A DNA stretch of 64,000 nt from X23 sp050251575 (GTDB taxonomy: Bacteria > Bacillota > Clostridia > SK-Y3): NCBI GenBank assembly GCA_050251575.1, contig JBFWMP010000001.1, forward strand, positions 16,858 to 80,857. The letters are read 5' to 3'. Below are positions 36,881 through 45,365 of this stretch, in pieces. The notes under the pieces are model-generated. The model was not told where the DNA came from. It did no database searches and worked only from the letters and a program-made list of their open reading frames with translations. The position numbers and the translations under genes were made by a program. How positions within the stretch are numbered: the stretch's first letter is position 1; each line of letters starts with the position of its first letter.

Positions 36881-37177
36881 TTATTCGTCTTTCTTAATAA
36901 CAAGTGCTCTCATAATACCTTCAGTAATCTTGAAAATTCTCTCAAGTTCCTGTATAAATGAAGTTTCTGCACTGAAATTAATCAAAACATAGTGCCCTTC
37001 ATTCAAATCATTGATTGGATATGCAAGTCGTCTCTTACCCCATTCATCTACATTTTCAACTTGACCTGCAGATTCAATTAATGATTTAAACTTCTCAACA
37101 AGCGCTGCAATTTCTTCCTCGCTTCGGTCAGAATTGATGATGAAAAGAGTTTCATACTTGTTTACGACCTTAACCAT
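36881..37177 (-). CDS. rpsF: 30S ribosomal protein S6
   Basis: 98 residues from ATG 37177, preceded by AAAGGAGGTG. The sequence VNKYETLFIINSDRSEEEI and WGKRRLAYPINDLNEGHYVLI are S6 signatures. An upstream in-frame extension of 22 codons has no support. It is the first gene of the rpsF-ssb-rpsR operon. Confidence 0.98.
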   Translation of the reverse strand: MVKVVNKYETLFIINSDRSEEEIAALVEKFKSLIESAGQVENVDEWGKRRLAYPINDLNEGHYVLINFSAETSFIQELERIFKITEGIMRALVIKKDE

Positions 37178-37298
37178 TATATTCACCTCCTTTTGGACTG
37201 TGGCCCTAACTGTTATGCTAGAGCAAGGATTATTATTGTACATATACTACAACAATCTTACAAACAAATATTATATTCGATTGCAAGATTATTGTCAA
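37178..37298 (-). promoter_or_regulatory. rpsF promoter and leader
   Basis: On the minus strand TTGACA (37293-37298) and TATAAT (37270-37275) are 17 bases apart. They give a leader of about 85 bases before rpsF. In other bacteria S6:S18 bind such leaders to autoregulate; I could not find a convincing version of that motif here. Confidence 0.75.
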
Positions 37299-37320
37299 GA
37301 GAATTGCAATCTTTAATTAA

Positions 37321-38172
37321 TTATGCCTTGCCCGAACACCCAAATAGCTTCATTTTAGCTTTTACTACTTTTTTCATTTCTTCTTTTGCCGGACTGCAAA
37401 TTTTTCTCGGATCGTATTCTTCGGGTTTATTCGCAATAACAGACTTTACCCCTTCGGTAAAAGCCACCCTGACATCAGTATCTATATTAATCTTATTTAC
37501 TCCAAGCGTAACTGCCTTTTTAATTGCATCTTCCGGAACTCCGGATGCACCATGAAGAACAATAGGAATATTTACTAACTTTTTAATAGTATCAAGTCTT
37601 TCTAAATCCAGTTTAGGTTCCCCTTTATATTTCCCATGAGCTGTACCAATGGCAATTGCAAGAGAATCCACACCTGTCTCCTTCACAAACTTCACTGCTT
37701 CATCAGGATGTGTAAATCTGGCATCCTTTTCATCAACGCTAATATTGTCCTCCACACCGCCTAATCTCCCTAATTCAGCTTCTACGGAAACACCACAAGC
37801 ATGAGCGATTTTAATGATTTCATTTGTGACTGCGATATTTTCTTCTATTGGATGATGAGAACCATCAATCATTACAGAAGTCCATCCATTTCTGATACAG
37901 CCGACAATGGTCTCATAAGTAGTTCCATGATCCAAATGAAGTGCTACCGGCACACTTGCTTTTTGTGCAGCAAGCTGCACCATAACACTAAGAAAGTCAA
38001 TTCCAGCGTATTTTATTGCTCCTTCTGATGTCTGGATAATTACCGGGGATCTTTCTTCTTCAGCTGCAGCAATAACAGCCTGGAGAATCTCCATGTTGTT
38101 AACATTAAATGCTCCTACCGCATAACCTTCTTTATGAGCCTTATCCAATATTTCTTTTCCCGTTACCAGCAT
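37321..38172 (-). CDS. fba: Fructose-bisphosphate aldolase, class II
   Basis: Glycolytic zinc aldolase splitting fructose-1,6-bisphosphate. 283 residues; the zinc/catalytic site is Asp81-His82 in ALHLDHGTT, with EAELGRLGGVED, GTAHGKYKGEPKL and IVLHGASGVPE. The last residues (KLFGCSGKA) are typical of the short clostridial form. It follows the zinc-ribbon gene by 11 bases on the same strand. Confidence 0.96.
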   Translation of the reverse strand: MLVTGKEILDKAHKEGYAVGAFNVNNMEILQAVIAAAEEERSPVIIQTSEGAIKYAGIDFLSVMVQLAAQKASVPVALHLDHGTTYETIVGCIRNGWTSVMIDGSHHPIEENIAVTNEIIKIAHACGVSVEAELGRLGGVEDNISVDEKDARFTHPDEAVKFVKETGVDSLAIAIGTAHGKYKGEPKLDLERLDTIKKLVNIPIVLHGASGVPEDAIKKAVTLGVNKINIDTDVRVAFTEGVKSVIANKPEEYDPRKICSPAKEEMKKVVKAKMKLFGCSGKA

Positions 38173-38183
38173 TACATTACCTC

Positions 38184-38912
38184 CTAAGTATGTTGTTTTA
38201 TGTTATATTCAAAACCAGCCATATTACTAGTATGTCTGTTTTTTTTGCTTACATGATGTAAAATTGATTCTTTAGATATCATACATGAAACAGCCTGACA
38301 AATGTCCTCGGAAAGTATAATGCTATTGCGTTGTAATGTCAGTTTTAAATCCTGATTTGTACAGGCTCTGATGATTTCATAGGTAAAGCACTTATTGCAC
38401 ATAAGCTCTACCCTGTCATACAGTATCTGCAAATCAATATCCTGACTTCCACATTGACAAAACAAGTTTTGTCTTTCTGCTACATCATGAATTTTATCAA
38501 TAGTACGCAGCATAACTGCACTATTGGCAAAATTATCATCATATCCTATATCCTCCATCAACTTATCCATCCGCATTTCATAAGAATCCACTGCCTGCCT
38601 GACAGCACTATCATTTCCAAAATAGCATAGTTCTAACTTATTTTTGGCACATTTAAAATGCATTATTCTTTTAAGCCAAAGTTCCTTAAACTTGACAGTA
38701 TACGTATGAATAACATTACAAGCAATGCAAGGCACACTCAGCGTGCATAACCCATCTTTTTTTATTGAAATTTTAACAAATGATCTTTTGCAATTGCATT
38801 CAATAGTATGTTCTTTTTTACCTGAGAAATCAAAGAGTGAAATATTATGAAATTCTATTGAACCGCAAACAGGGCATTTATATGCAATTGTGCTACCCCA
38901 TTCTAATATCAA
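38184..38912 (-). CDS. Conserved-looking cysteine-rich protein, probable zinc ribbon, unknown function
   Basis: About 242 residues. Paired cysteines occur in four places: KCPVCGS, ECNCK, PCIACN, and a C-terminal set CQCGS with MCNKC. This suggests two or more structural zinc ribbons. There is no membrane segment or signal peptide. TTG 38912 lies 8 bases after GAGG; a GTG at 38921 is the alternative start. It directly precedes fba with an 11-base gap. I do not recognise a functional family; RNA or DNA binding is a guess only. Confidence 0.7.
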   Translation of the reverse strand: MILEWGSTIAYKCPVCGSIEFHNISLFDFSGKKEHTIECNCKRSFVKISIKKDGLCTLSVPCIACNVIHTYTVKFKELWLKRIMHFKCAKNKLELCYFGNDSAVRQAVDSYEMRMDKLMEDIGYDDNFANSAVMLRTIDKIHDVAERQNLFCQCGSQDIDLQILYDRVELMCNKCFTYEIIRACTNQDLKLTLQRNSIILSEDICQAVSCMISKESILHHVSKKNRHTSNMAGFEYNIKQHT

Positions 38913-39012
38913 TTGCCCCACCTCACTCTAATCAAAATATTGTTTATATCTATAATATTCTTCATTGAAGAAAAAAATCCTTCTTCATAATGAAAAAAGT
39001 GAGGGTTTCATA

Positions 39013-39738
39013 TCATAAGGTAAAAGTTACAACTATTCCATATATAATCGGAATAAAAATAGAAGGAAGCAAATTTCCAACCTTAATCTTCTTTATTTCC
39101 AGCATAGTAAGACCAATGCCAATAATGAGGATGCCACCGACCGCCGACATTTCAATAATTATCCAGTCTATCAATAATGGTTTCACTAGTGAAGCAAGAA
39201 GTGTGATCGCCCCTTGATACACAAAGACCGGCACAAAAGAAAATAATACCCCAAAACCAAGCGTGGACGCAAAAATTACTGCAGATACGCCATCTAAAAC
39301 AGACTTCGCATAAAGAATGCTTGGGTCATGATTTAATCCATCCTGAATAGAGCCCATAATAGCCATAGAACCAACACAATATACCAAACTTGCAATAACA
39401 AAGCCTTCAGCGAACGTGCTTACTTGTCCGTCCTTATGTACCAACAGTTGAATCCATTTACCAAACTGCTCTAGTCTTGCTTCAACATCAATCCATTCTC
39501 CTATAATTCCTCCAAGTACCACGCTAAAAATCATTAGCAGAAGCATTTCCCCACGAAAGCCCCCGGGTCTTGATGCAGATAATCCCTCTAATGCCATCGA
39601 CAGTCCTATTACAACTACCGCAAGCGCAATACCCTGCATAATTGTATTCTTATATCTTTCTTTTATAACGCCACCAACAGTTGCTCCTATCAAACCACCG
39701 GCAATAATTGCTCCGGCATTTACTATCGTACCTAGCAT
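39013..39738 (-). CDS. DUF554 family membrane protein
   Basis: 241 residues with six to seven membrane segments and many small residues. The start MLGTIVNAGAIIAGGLIG and GSMAIMGSIQDGLNHDPSIL are DUF554 (YdfK/YqgA) hallmarks. The family is widespread and of unknown transport or structural role. The ATG follows GGAGAGG by 2 bases. It stands alone between the OGG-like glycosylase and the zinc-ribbon gene. Confidence 0.85.
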   Translation of the reverse strand: MLGTIVNAGAIIAGGLIGATVGGVIKERYKNTIMQGIALAVVVIGLSMALEGLSASRPGGFRGEMLLLMIFSVVLGGIIGEWIDVEARLEQFGKWIQLLVHKDGQVSTFAEGFVIASLVYCVGSMAIMGSIQDGLNHDPSILYAKSVLDGVSAVIFASTLGFGVLFSFVPVFVYQGAITLLASLVKPLLIDWIIIEMSAVGGILIIGIGLTMLEIKKIKVGNLLPSIFIPIIYGIVVTFTL

Positions 39739-39791
39739 AACCTCTCCAACCCCTTCAATGATAAATACACAATCAAAATGTAAAATTATTT

Positions 39792-40673
39792 CTATTTTCC
39801 TATTTTCATCTCCCTTGCATAGTAAAACAAATACTGCTGTGCAAAGCCTGCCAAATTCCCAAAATGTTCATCCGAATATCTATGAACCTCTTTTATGGCA
39901 GGATCACTTCCAAGATAAAAATATCCCATGACTCTCCTCACCCATACATCCGTAGGAAAAACATCATATCTTTGTAAAGAAAACAAAAGGATACAGTCTG
40001 CTACCTTAGGACCAATTCCTTGGATCTTCATTAACTCTTCTCTTATCTTTATGGTTTCAAGGCCCTCAAGAGCATTCAGCACTACTTGAAATTCTATAAC
40101 AGCCTTTGCAGCGTTTAGTATATACTTGCAGCGATAGCCACTTTTGCAAAACGCCATATCTTCCAGTGTCTTTTTGTATAAATCTTCAGGCTGCGGAAAG
40201 CTATAGTAAACTTTGTTACCAAAATAGATAGGCTGCCCATACTTCTCACTGATACTTTGAATTATCTTCTTGATTCTGGATATGGTGTTGTTTGATGAAA
40301 TGATAAAAGAAATAAGGCATTCCCATAGCTCCTGCTTCAATATACGCATACCCCATCCAAACTGTACTGCCTGATGAAGTATTTTGTCCTTGCTTAATTC
40401 GCCTTTAATCATGCTATAGTCCCTATCCAAATCAAAATATTTTCTCCAGACACCTTCAAACTCTTCTAAATTTGCATTATTTATGGTAAGTCTATCTTGC
40501 TGCATCCATATATTAATGACCTTTCCAAAAGCAACACCGGTATAACTCCCATCCTCTTCTTTATTCCAACGAAAACATTGCCCACATTCAAATATATGAG
40601 AAAGATTAAAATCCTTCACACCTTCTACAATCACCTGCTGCTCATCTTCATAAATTTTATAGTCTTTTCTCAT
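39792..40673 (-). CDS. 8-oxoguanine DNA glycosylase/lyase (OGG1-like, HhH-GPD)
   Basis: 293 residues with an N-terminal OGG_N domain (ECGQCFRWNKEEDGSY) and a helix-hairpin-helix GPD core. GIGPKVADCILLFSL carries the hairpin and the Schiff-base lysine position, and FPTDVWVRRVM the catalytic aspartate, both as in OGG1. It should excise 8-oxoguanine from DNA and nick the strand. The C-terminus (AQQYLFYYAREM) matches the clostridial OGG1-type family. Confidence 0.9.
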   Translation of the reverse strand: MRKDYKIYEDEQQVIVEGVKDFNLSHIFECGQCFRWNKEEDGSYTGVAFGKVINIWMQQDRLTINNANLEEFEGVWRKYFDLDRDYSMIKGELSKDKILHQAVQFGWGMRILKQELWECLISFIISSNNTISRIKKIIQSISEKYGQPIYFGNKVYYSFPQPEDLYKKTLEDMAFCKSGYRCKYILNAAKAVIEFQVVLNALEGLETIKIREELMKIQGIGPKVADCILLFSLQRYDVFPTDVWVRRVMGYFYLGSDPAIKEVHRYSDEHFGNLAGFAQQYLFYYAREMKIGK

Positions 40674-40858
40674 GTTGATTACCTCGTTATCTACAATTCC
40701 CGGTTCACAGTAGATAGAATACCCTATATGTATTATTCCTAATAGAACTACGAATAATATTAAATAATATATTATAAAAATAAAATTGTTTTCACCATCC
40801 GAGTATAGACTGCTTCTAATACAAGCGGCGTTGTTAGTTATGAGATGGAAACTTGAAA

Positions 40859-41086
40859 ATGGAGGAAACAGGCATCAAAACAATTAACATTACAATCGAT
40901 ACCCATACTCTTTATCAAAAAGATATACAAAGAATCATTAACAAAGTAACTTCTTTAAACAGTATCGGCAAAGTACACTCTTCCGGGAAAGCCCTTATAA
41001 TCTCTTTTGATGCAAGAGTGACGAGTACAGAAGTAATTCTCGATGCCATCAAAGAATTTCACTATAAAATAATAGATTCAAATTAA
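40859..41086 (+). CDS. Small protein of unknown function, alpha/beta
   Basis: 75 residues if ATG 40859 is the start (a TTG at 40853 is an alternative; the ribosome site is weak). The pattern beta (TINITIDTH), helix (QKDIQRIINKV), beta-beta (GKVHSS and ALIISFD), helix (TEVILDAIKEFHYKI) resembles a ferredoxin-like fold similar to HMA domains, but the metal-binding CxxC is missing. It ends inside a 38-base perfect palindrome shared with the convergent gene. I cannot name a family. Confidence 0.55.
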   Translation: MEETGIKTINITIDTHTLYQKDIQRIINKVTSLNSIGKVHSSGKALIISFDARVTSTEVILDAIKEFHYKIIDSN

Positions 41087-41112
41087 GATAGTATACTATC
41101 TTAATTTGAATC
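41075..41112. terminator. 38-base perfect palindrome containing a stop codon
   Basis: Perfect 19-base arms centred on GTATAC with no loop. It contains the TAA of the small plus-strand gene and stops 2 bases before the end of the convergent minus-strand gene (stop at 41115). It is probably a bidirectional terminator, but the stem is AT-rich. Confidence 0.65.
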
Positions 41113-41114
41113 CT

Positions 41115-41936
41115 CTACTTCTGATGGAAGCCAAGAGACTTAACCATAATATTTACAGTAAGAACATTAATAGCGGTATACTTTTCTATCGCATCTTTAA
41201 CTGCTGCTTGTACCTTTCTCGCCAGATTCGGTAAGTTTCTGCCGTAAGCCAGAGTGAGCTCTAAAAAGATTATCAGACCAAACTCCTTGTTATCCAACCG
41301 TATTTTATTTATTTTTATGACTCCCGCCACTTTTGCTCCTTCATATGCGCATATTGTATAAATCACCTGATTAGATATAGTGTAATTACCCATATAACTA
41401 AAAGTAGGTCTGACCACCGACTTATCTATAGCCTGAATTAAGTCTCCTTTGCCTTTACGCTGAAAAATTTTTAAAGGATCTAATAAATAACCGGAAAAAT
41501 CTTTTTTTATTTCAAAGGTAGGAACAGGAATCACATGCTTCCCCTCAAGCCGCCTTGTCATTCTAGCCCGCTCTATCTCATCCTTGTCTGCTATATCTTC
41601 TATATGAATAACTTTAGAAACAGCAGGCAGCCCTAAAGCATTAATAATTGCATCTATCATTCCTTGAGAAGTTCCTAATATTAATATACTGGACGGCTTC
41701 TCATCAGCTATTGCTTCTCTAACCAAGCGCATATGTTCTGATTCAATAAAAAGTGCCCTTCGCACAGAAGCAAGCCGCGTCTGTTCCTTTTTTGCTGAAA
41801 ATCCTGCAATAATGCTGTTTCCTCTTATAAGCAAACCATCATCTATAATATAATTAATATCATTCTCTTGAGCGACCCACATAGCCCGGTAACTTTTCCC
41901 TGAGCCACTGGGTCCAATAAAAGCAATTACCTGCAA
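41115..41936 (-). CDS. P-loop NTPase fused to an Asp23/Gls24 (DUF322) domain
   Basis: 273 residues. The N-terminus has a clear Walker A (GPSGSGKS at 8-15) and a Walker-B-like strand SSILILGTS. The C-terminal roughly 95 residues (from about 178: SYMGNYTISNQVIYTICAY, then LELTLAYGRNLPNLARKVQ and INVLTVNIMVKSL) follow the Asp23/Gls24 pattern of envelope-associated proteins such as YqhY. The TTG start is 9 bases after GAGGTGG and 21 bases from rex, so it is probably co-transcribed. The function is unknown; the fusion is the notable point. Confidence 0.75.
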   Translation of the reverse strand: MQVIAFIGPSGSGKSYRAMWVAQENDINYIIDDGLLIRGNSIIAGFSAKKEQTRLASVRRALFIESEHMRLVREAIADEKPSSILILGTSQGMIDAIINALGLPAVSKVIHIEDIADKDEIERARMTRRLEGKHVIPVPTFEIKKDFSGYLLDPLKIFQRKGKGDLIQAIDKSVVRPTFSYMGNYTISNQVIYTICAYEGAKVAGVIKINKIRLDNKEFGLIIFLELTLAYGRNLPNLARKVQAAVKDAIEKYTAINVLTVNIMVKSLGFHQK

Positions 41937-41957
41937 AATATAAAACCACCTCGGTTT

Positions 41958-42593
41958 CTACTCTTTTTCCGTAATCATATAAGATAACGTCATCAAACTA
42001 TCACTCAAATGAACACTTTCTACTGCTACCGTTTCAGGTACATCTAAATCGGTATATGAAAAATTCCATAATCCCTTTACACCAAGATCAGCAAGCTTCT
42101 GTGCTGTTTCAACCACAGTGTCTTTTGGAATTGCAAGAATACCGATATCGACTACATTATTTTTCATGAAACTATCCAACTCATCTATGTGCCTAATCTG
42201 GATACCTCGAATCTCCTCACCGACCAACTTTTTATTGGCATCAAATATCCCAACCAATTTGAATCCTCTCCGCTCGAAGCTAGTATGGTTAGCTAAAGCA
42301 TGTCCCAAGTTACCTGCTCCAATAAGAATAGAATTGTATCCATTGTATAAGCCTAAAATGTTGCCAATCTCTTTGTATAAATATTCTACATTATACCCAT
42401 AACCCTGCTGCCCGAAACCACCGAAACAATTCAAGTCCTGACGAATTTGAGAAGCAGTAACACCCATTCTTTCGCTAAGCTCTTTTGAAGAAATGCGCGT
42501 GATATCGTTTCTTAACAGTTCCTCTAAATACCTGTAATACCTAGGAAGCCTCCTGACAACTGCAATAGATACCTTTTTTCTATCATAACCCAT
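41958..42593 (-). CDS. rex: Redox-sensing transcriptional repressor Rex
   Basis: Senses the NADH/NAD+ ratio and represses fermentation genes. 211 residues: winged-helix domain (about 1-80; RISSKELSERMGVTASQIRQD), Rossmann NAD(H) domain with ILIGAGNLGHALANH, and the swapped C-terminal helix SLMTLSYMIT. A Rex-like operator overlaps its own -35 box. The P-loop/Asp23 gene follows it on the same transcript. Confidence 0.96.
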   Translation of the reverse strand: MGYDRKKVSIAVVRRLPRYYRYLEELLRNDITRISSKELSERMGVTASQIRQDLNCFGGFGQQGYGYNVEYLYKEIGNILGLYNGYNSILIGAGNLGHALANHTSFERRGFKLVGIFDANKKLVGEEIRGIQIRHIDELDSFMKNNVVDIGILAIPKDTVVETAQKLADLGVKGLWNFSYTDLDVPETVAVESVHLSDSLMTLSYMITEKE

Positions 42594-42631
42594 GTGCCGT
42601 CACTCCTTTGTATTATCTTTCTCATTTGTAA

Positions 42632-42661
42632 ATTATAACCTTTTTGTTAATATATTGTCAA
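42632..42661 (-). promoter_or_regulatory. rex promoter with overlapping Rex-type operator
   Basis: TTGACA (42656-42661) and TATAAT (42632-42637) are 18 bases apart on the minus strand. The site TTGTTAA-TATA-TTGTCAA (42644-42661) matches the Rex consensus TTGTTAA-N4-TTAACAA with two mismatches in one half and covers the -35, which fits autoregulation. Confidence 0.75.
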
Positions 42662-42694
42662 TATATTTATATAAATCTATTATTTGTAGTTTTT

Positions 42695-43369
42695 CTACTC
42701 TTTAGTCTTTTGCTGAGCAATCAAGTTCGCACTTGCATTCTTAATGTGTTCACACATAAGTCTTTCTGCTCTTTCTCCATCCCTGTCCACAATTGCCTGC
42801 AAAATAGCTTTATGCTCTTCCAGTGAATTTCGTGCTCTCCCAGGAGCCTCAAATGAGGTTCCTCTCGCTCTCTTTATATAATGGTGAAATAACGACAGCG
42901 TATGCTTTAGCGGATTACTCTTACAAGCTTCATAAATAAGCTCATGAAATTTCGAATCCAAACTTTGCAAATGTTGCATATCACTCTTGTTAGTAAAAAA
43001 TTCCGACAACTCTACTGATTCTTTTAACTGCTCAACTTCTTCCGCAAAAATCTTTTCTGCAGCCCACCGTGCTGCCAAGCCTTCAATAAGCATTCGTATC
43101 GTATAGATATCTTCGATATCTTTAGTAGATATCCCCAATACAACGGCACCCTTGTTAGGAATCGTTTTTACCAATCCTTCCAGCTCAAGCTGCCTTATTG
43201 CTTCTCTTATCGGTGTACGGCTCACTCCTAGCTCCTCTGATAGCTTTGTTTCAATCAAGCTGTCACCAGGCTCAAGCTTACCATTCAAGATATCTTCTTC
43301 TAATGCTTTGAACACTTTAGCTCTCAGAGAATAATTATCACTCTCTTGAACTCTCTCAATTTTTCGCAT
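42695..43369 (-). CDS. GntR/FadR-family regulator (FCD domain)
   Basis: 224 residues from ATG 43369 (7 bases after GGGGGA). The winged helix includes LIETKLSEELGVSRTPIREAI, followed by an FCD domain with the metal/ligand histidines in DSKFHELIYEA and RNSLEEHKAIL. Such regulators usually bind carboxylic acids. It lies about 130 bases downstream of the citrate-synthase-like gene on the same strand, so it may control that gene or be co-expressed with it. Confidence 0.88.
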   Translation of the reverse strand: MRKIERVQESDNYSLRAKVFKALEEDILNGKLEPGDSLIETKLSEELGVSRTPIREAIRQLELEGLVKTIPNKGAVVLGISTKDIEDIYTIRMLIEGLAARWAAEKIFAEEVEQLKESVELSEFFTNKSDMQHLQSLDSKFHELIYEACKSNPLKHTLSLFHHYIKRARGTSFEAPGRARNSLEEHKAILQAIVDRDGERAERLMCEHIKNASANLIAQQKTKE

Positions 43370-43501
43370 GTATATTTCCCCCATAAAATAATGCAGAATT
43401 GAGGCATAGTATTTGCTCTATATTCTGCACTCTTATTCTACATTATTAGTAATAATTTTTCAATTATTTATTTTTTGGTGAATTGATAATTAATCATCAT
43501 A

Positions 43502-44875
43502 CTATCTTTTAAATCTTCCCGGTGCATTCTGCTCTACCAGTTCTTCCAATTCTTCATCACTGATAGCAATAATACGTCCATTTTCATATTCTGCATCTAC
43601 CCATTCCCTTATCTTTGCAATCATCGGGTCTTTTTTATCAATCTTATCTTCTTTAAGCCTATAATAAGTATTGATCCAATGGGCAATACCTGCTAATCCC
43701 GAAAGATTAGTAACAGCTACCATCGCCGGTCTGTTCAGCAACAAATCCGTATCAAATATATTGTAAATTTCTTCGTCTTTTAATAACCCGTCTGCATGTA
43801 TACCTGCTCTTGTTACATTAAAATTCTTTCCTACAAATGGTGTCATTGGTGGTATTTCGTAGCCTATCTCTTTCTCAAAATATTCTGCAATTTCAGTAAT
43901 CACTGTAGTATCCATGCCATCTGTTGTACCTCTTAAGCTGGCATATTCAAACACCATCGCTTCCAACGGCACATTTCCGGTCCGCTCTCCGATACCCAAC
44001 ATTGAACAATTAACTGCAGAAGCACCATATAGCCATGCAGTTGTGGCATTGGATACACCTTTGTAAAAATCATTATGGCCATGCCATTCAAGCAGTTCTG
44101 CAGGAACATCGGCATAATGCCTCAGCCCATAAATAATTCCCTGTACACTTCTAGGAAGTGCTACACCCGGATAAGATACCCCATATCCCATCGTATCACA
44201 TGCTCTGATTTTGATTGGAATATTTGCTTCCTTCGATAACTTACTTAGCTCATTTACAAATGGAACCACAAAACCATAAAAATCTGCCCGTGTAATATCT
44301 TCAAGATGACATCTCGGTTTTACACCAATATCAAGAGCATCCTTCACTATGCTTAAATAATGTTCTGCTGCCTGCCTTCTCGTCATATTTAATTTCTTAA
44401 AAATATGATAGTCAGAGCAGCTTACCAAGATACCCGTTTCTTTAATGCCTATATCTTTCACAAGTTTAAAGTCGTTTTTAGTTGCTCGAATCCATGTAGT
44501 GACTTCTGGGAACTCGTATCCTCTTTCCATACATTTATTAAGAGCAGATCTGTCTTTTTGACTATATAGAAAGAATTCTGTCTGTTTGATGATTCCCTTC
44601 GGACCGCTAAGACGATGCAGCATATCAAAAATATCCACAATCTGCTGTGAGGTATACGGTGTGCGTGACTGCTGTCCGTCTCTGAAGGTTGTATCGGTTA
44701 TCCATATATCATCCGGGACATTAAAAGGAACATGACGATGATTAAAGGGTACCTTTGGTACTTCGTCATACGGGAATAATACACGATAAAGATTTGGTTC
44801 CTTAATATCCTGCAAATTATATTTATACGCTGCTTGTTCCAGTGTGTTGCTCTTTTCACTAAATTCTAACATTCT
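43502..44875 (-). CDS. DRE-TIM metallolyase, probable Re-citrate synthase or homocitrate/isopropylmalate synthase relative
   Basis: 457 residues from ATG 44875 (7 bases after GAGGGG). The HMGL-like TIM barrel shows the metal/catalytic motif DTTFRDGQQSR, the conserved ECHxHND-type WHGHNDFYKG and GIGERTGNVPLEA. There is no C-terminal LeuA regulatory domain, and the length matches the Re-citrate synthase described from Clostridium kluyveri. No leu genes are nearby. The exact acyl acceptor cannot be settled from sequence; Re-citrate synthase is favoured by length and by the FadR-type neighbour. Confidence 0.65.
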   Translation of the reverse strand, partial: RMLEFSEKSNTLEQAAYKYNLQDIKEPNLYRVLFPYDEVPKVPFNHRHVPFNVPDDIWITDTTFRDGQQSRTPYTSQQIVDIFDMLHRLSGPKGIIKQTEFFLYSQKDRSALNKCMERGYEFPEVTTWIRATKNDFKLVKDIGIKETGILVSCSDYHIFKKLNMTRRQAAEHYLSIVKDALDIGVKPRCHLEDITRADFYGFVVPFVNELSKLSKEANIPIKIRACDTMGYGVSYPGVALPRSVQGIIYGLRHYADVPAELLEWHGHNDFYKGVSNATTAWLYGASAVNCSMLGIGERTGNVPLEAMVFEYASLRGTTDGMDTTVITEIAEYFEKEIGYEIPPMTPFVGKNFNVTRAGIHADGLLKDEEIYNIFDTDLLLNRPAMVAVTNLSGLAGIAHWINTYYRLKEDKIDKKDPMIAKIREWVDAEYENGRIIAISDEELEELVEQNAPGRFKR

Positions 44876-45089
44876 CATACCCCTCTGCAATTGTACTAAC
44901 CCCTCTTCTTTGTATATGTCCATACATGTTTATATGTATAATTGTATACAATCCTGTAAAGAATGTCAATAAAAAAATGAAATTTTAAATCACTATTCTT
45001 GCATTTTTAAAATATGTCTTTTAATTACCAGGAATAGTTCGGATACCATTAACATAAACTATTAGTAGTTGTACACATTATGTTTTAAA

Positions 45090-45206
45090 TAGTCCACAGT
45101 ATCCACAGAGTTATCCACAGGGTCCAAACACTAATTCTCCAAAATGCGACAATGTTTTCCACACAATTCACAATGTATGTTTCAACAACATCCACATTGT
45201 GGACAA
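45090..45206. promoter_or_regulatory. Cluster of DnaA-box-like sites
   Basis: One perfect DnaA box TTATCCACA (45111-45119), one consensus TTTTCCACA (45155-45163), and variants TAGTCCACA (45090), GTATCCACA (45099), ACATCCACA (45188) and TTGTCCACA on the other strand (45198-45206). There are six sites in 117 bases next to AT-rich DNA. dnaA and dnaN are not in the window and flanking genes share one orientation, so this may be a DnaA-binding regulatory or titration locus rather than oriC. Confidence 0.6.
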
Positions 45207-45276
45207 TCAGGAGTATTGTAAACATAATGATACGAACATCCCGTATTTTATTTTCCAGTTAGGTTATCAAAATTAC

Positions 45277-45330
45277 CAATAGTATAAGAAAGACACCGGA
45301 TAAGACGCCGGTGTCTTTCTTATACTATTG
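45277..45330 (-). terminator. 23-base perfect stem-loop downstream of tsaD
   Basis: Perfect arms of 23 bases with an 8-base loop (ATAAGACG); the core is GACACCGG/CCGGTGTC. The minus strand after the stem is moderately T-rich. It is about 190 bases after the tsaD stop, with the palindromic element lying between, and is the best terminator candidate for the tsaC-to-tsaD operon. Confidence 0.65.
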
Positions 45331-45365
45331 CGCAATATAGAAATAATGCGACGCAATGTACCTTA

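Noticed and set aside
37178..37243. Extended N-terminus of S6
   Set aside because: A strong AGGAGG site directly precedes ATG 37177, which gives the standard S6 start.
45090..45206. Calling the DnaA-box cluster the chromosome origin
   Set aside because: No dnaA, dnaN, recF or strand switch is nearby; genes on both sides are on the minus strand. Kept as a DnaA-site cluster only.
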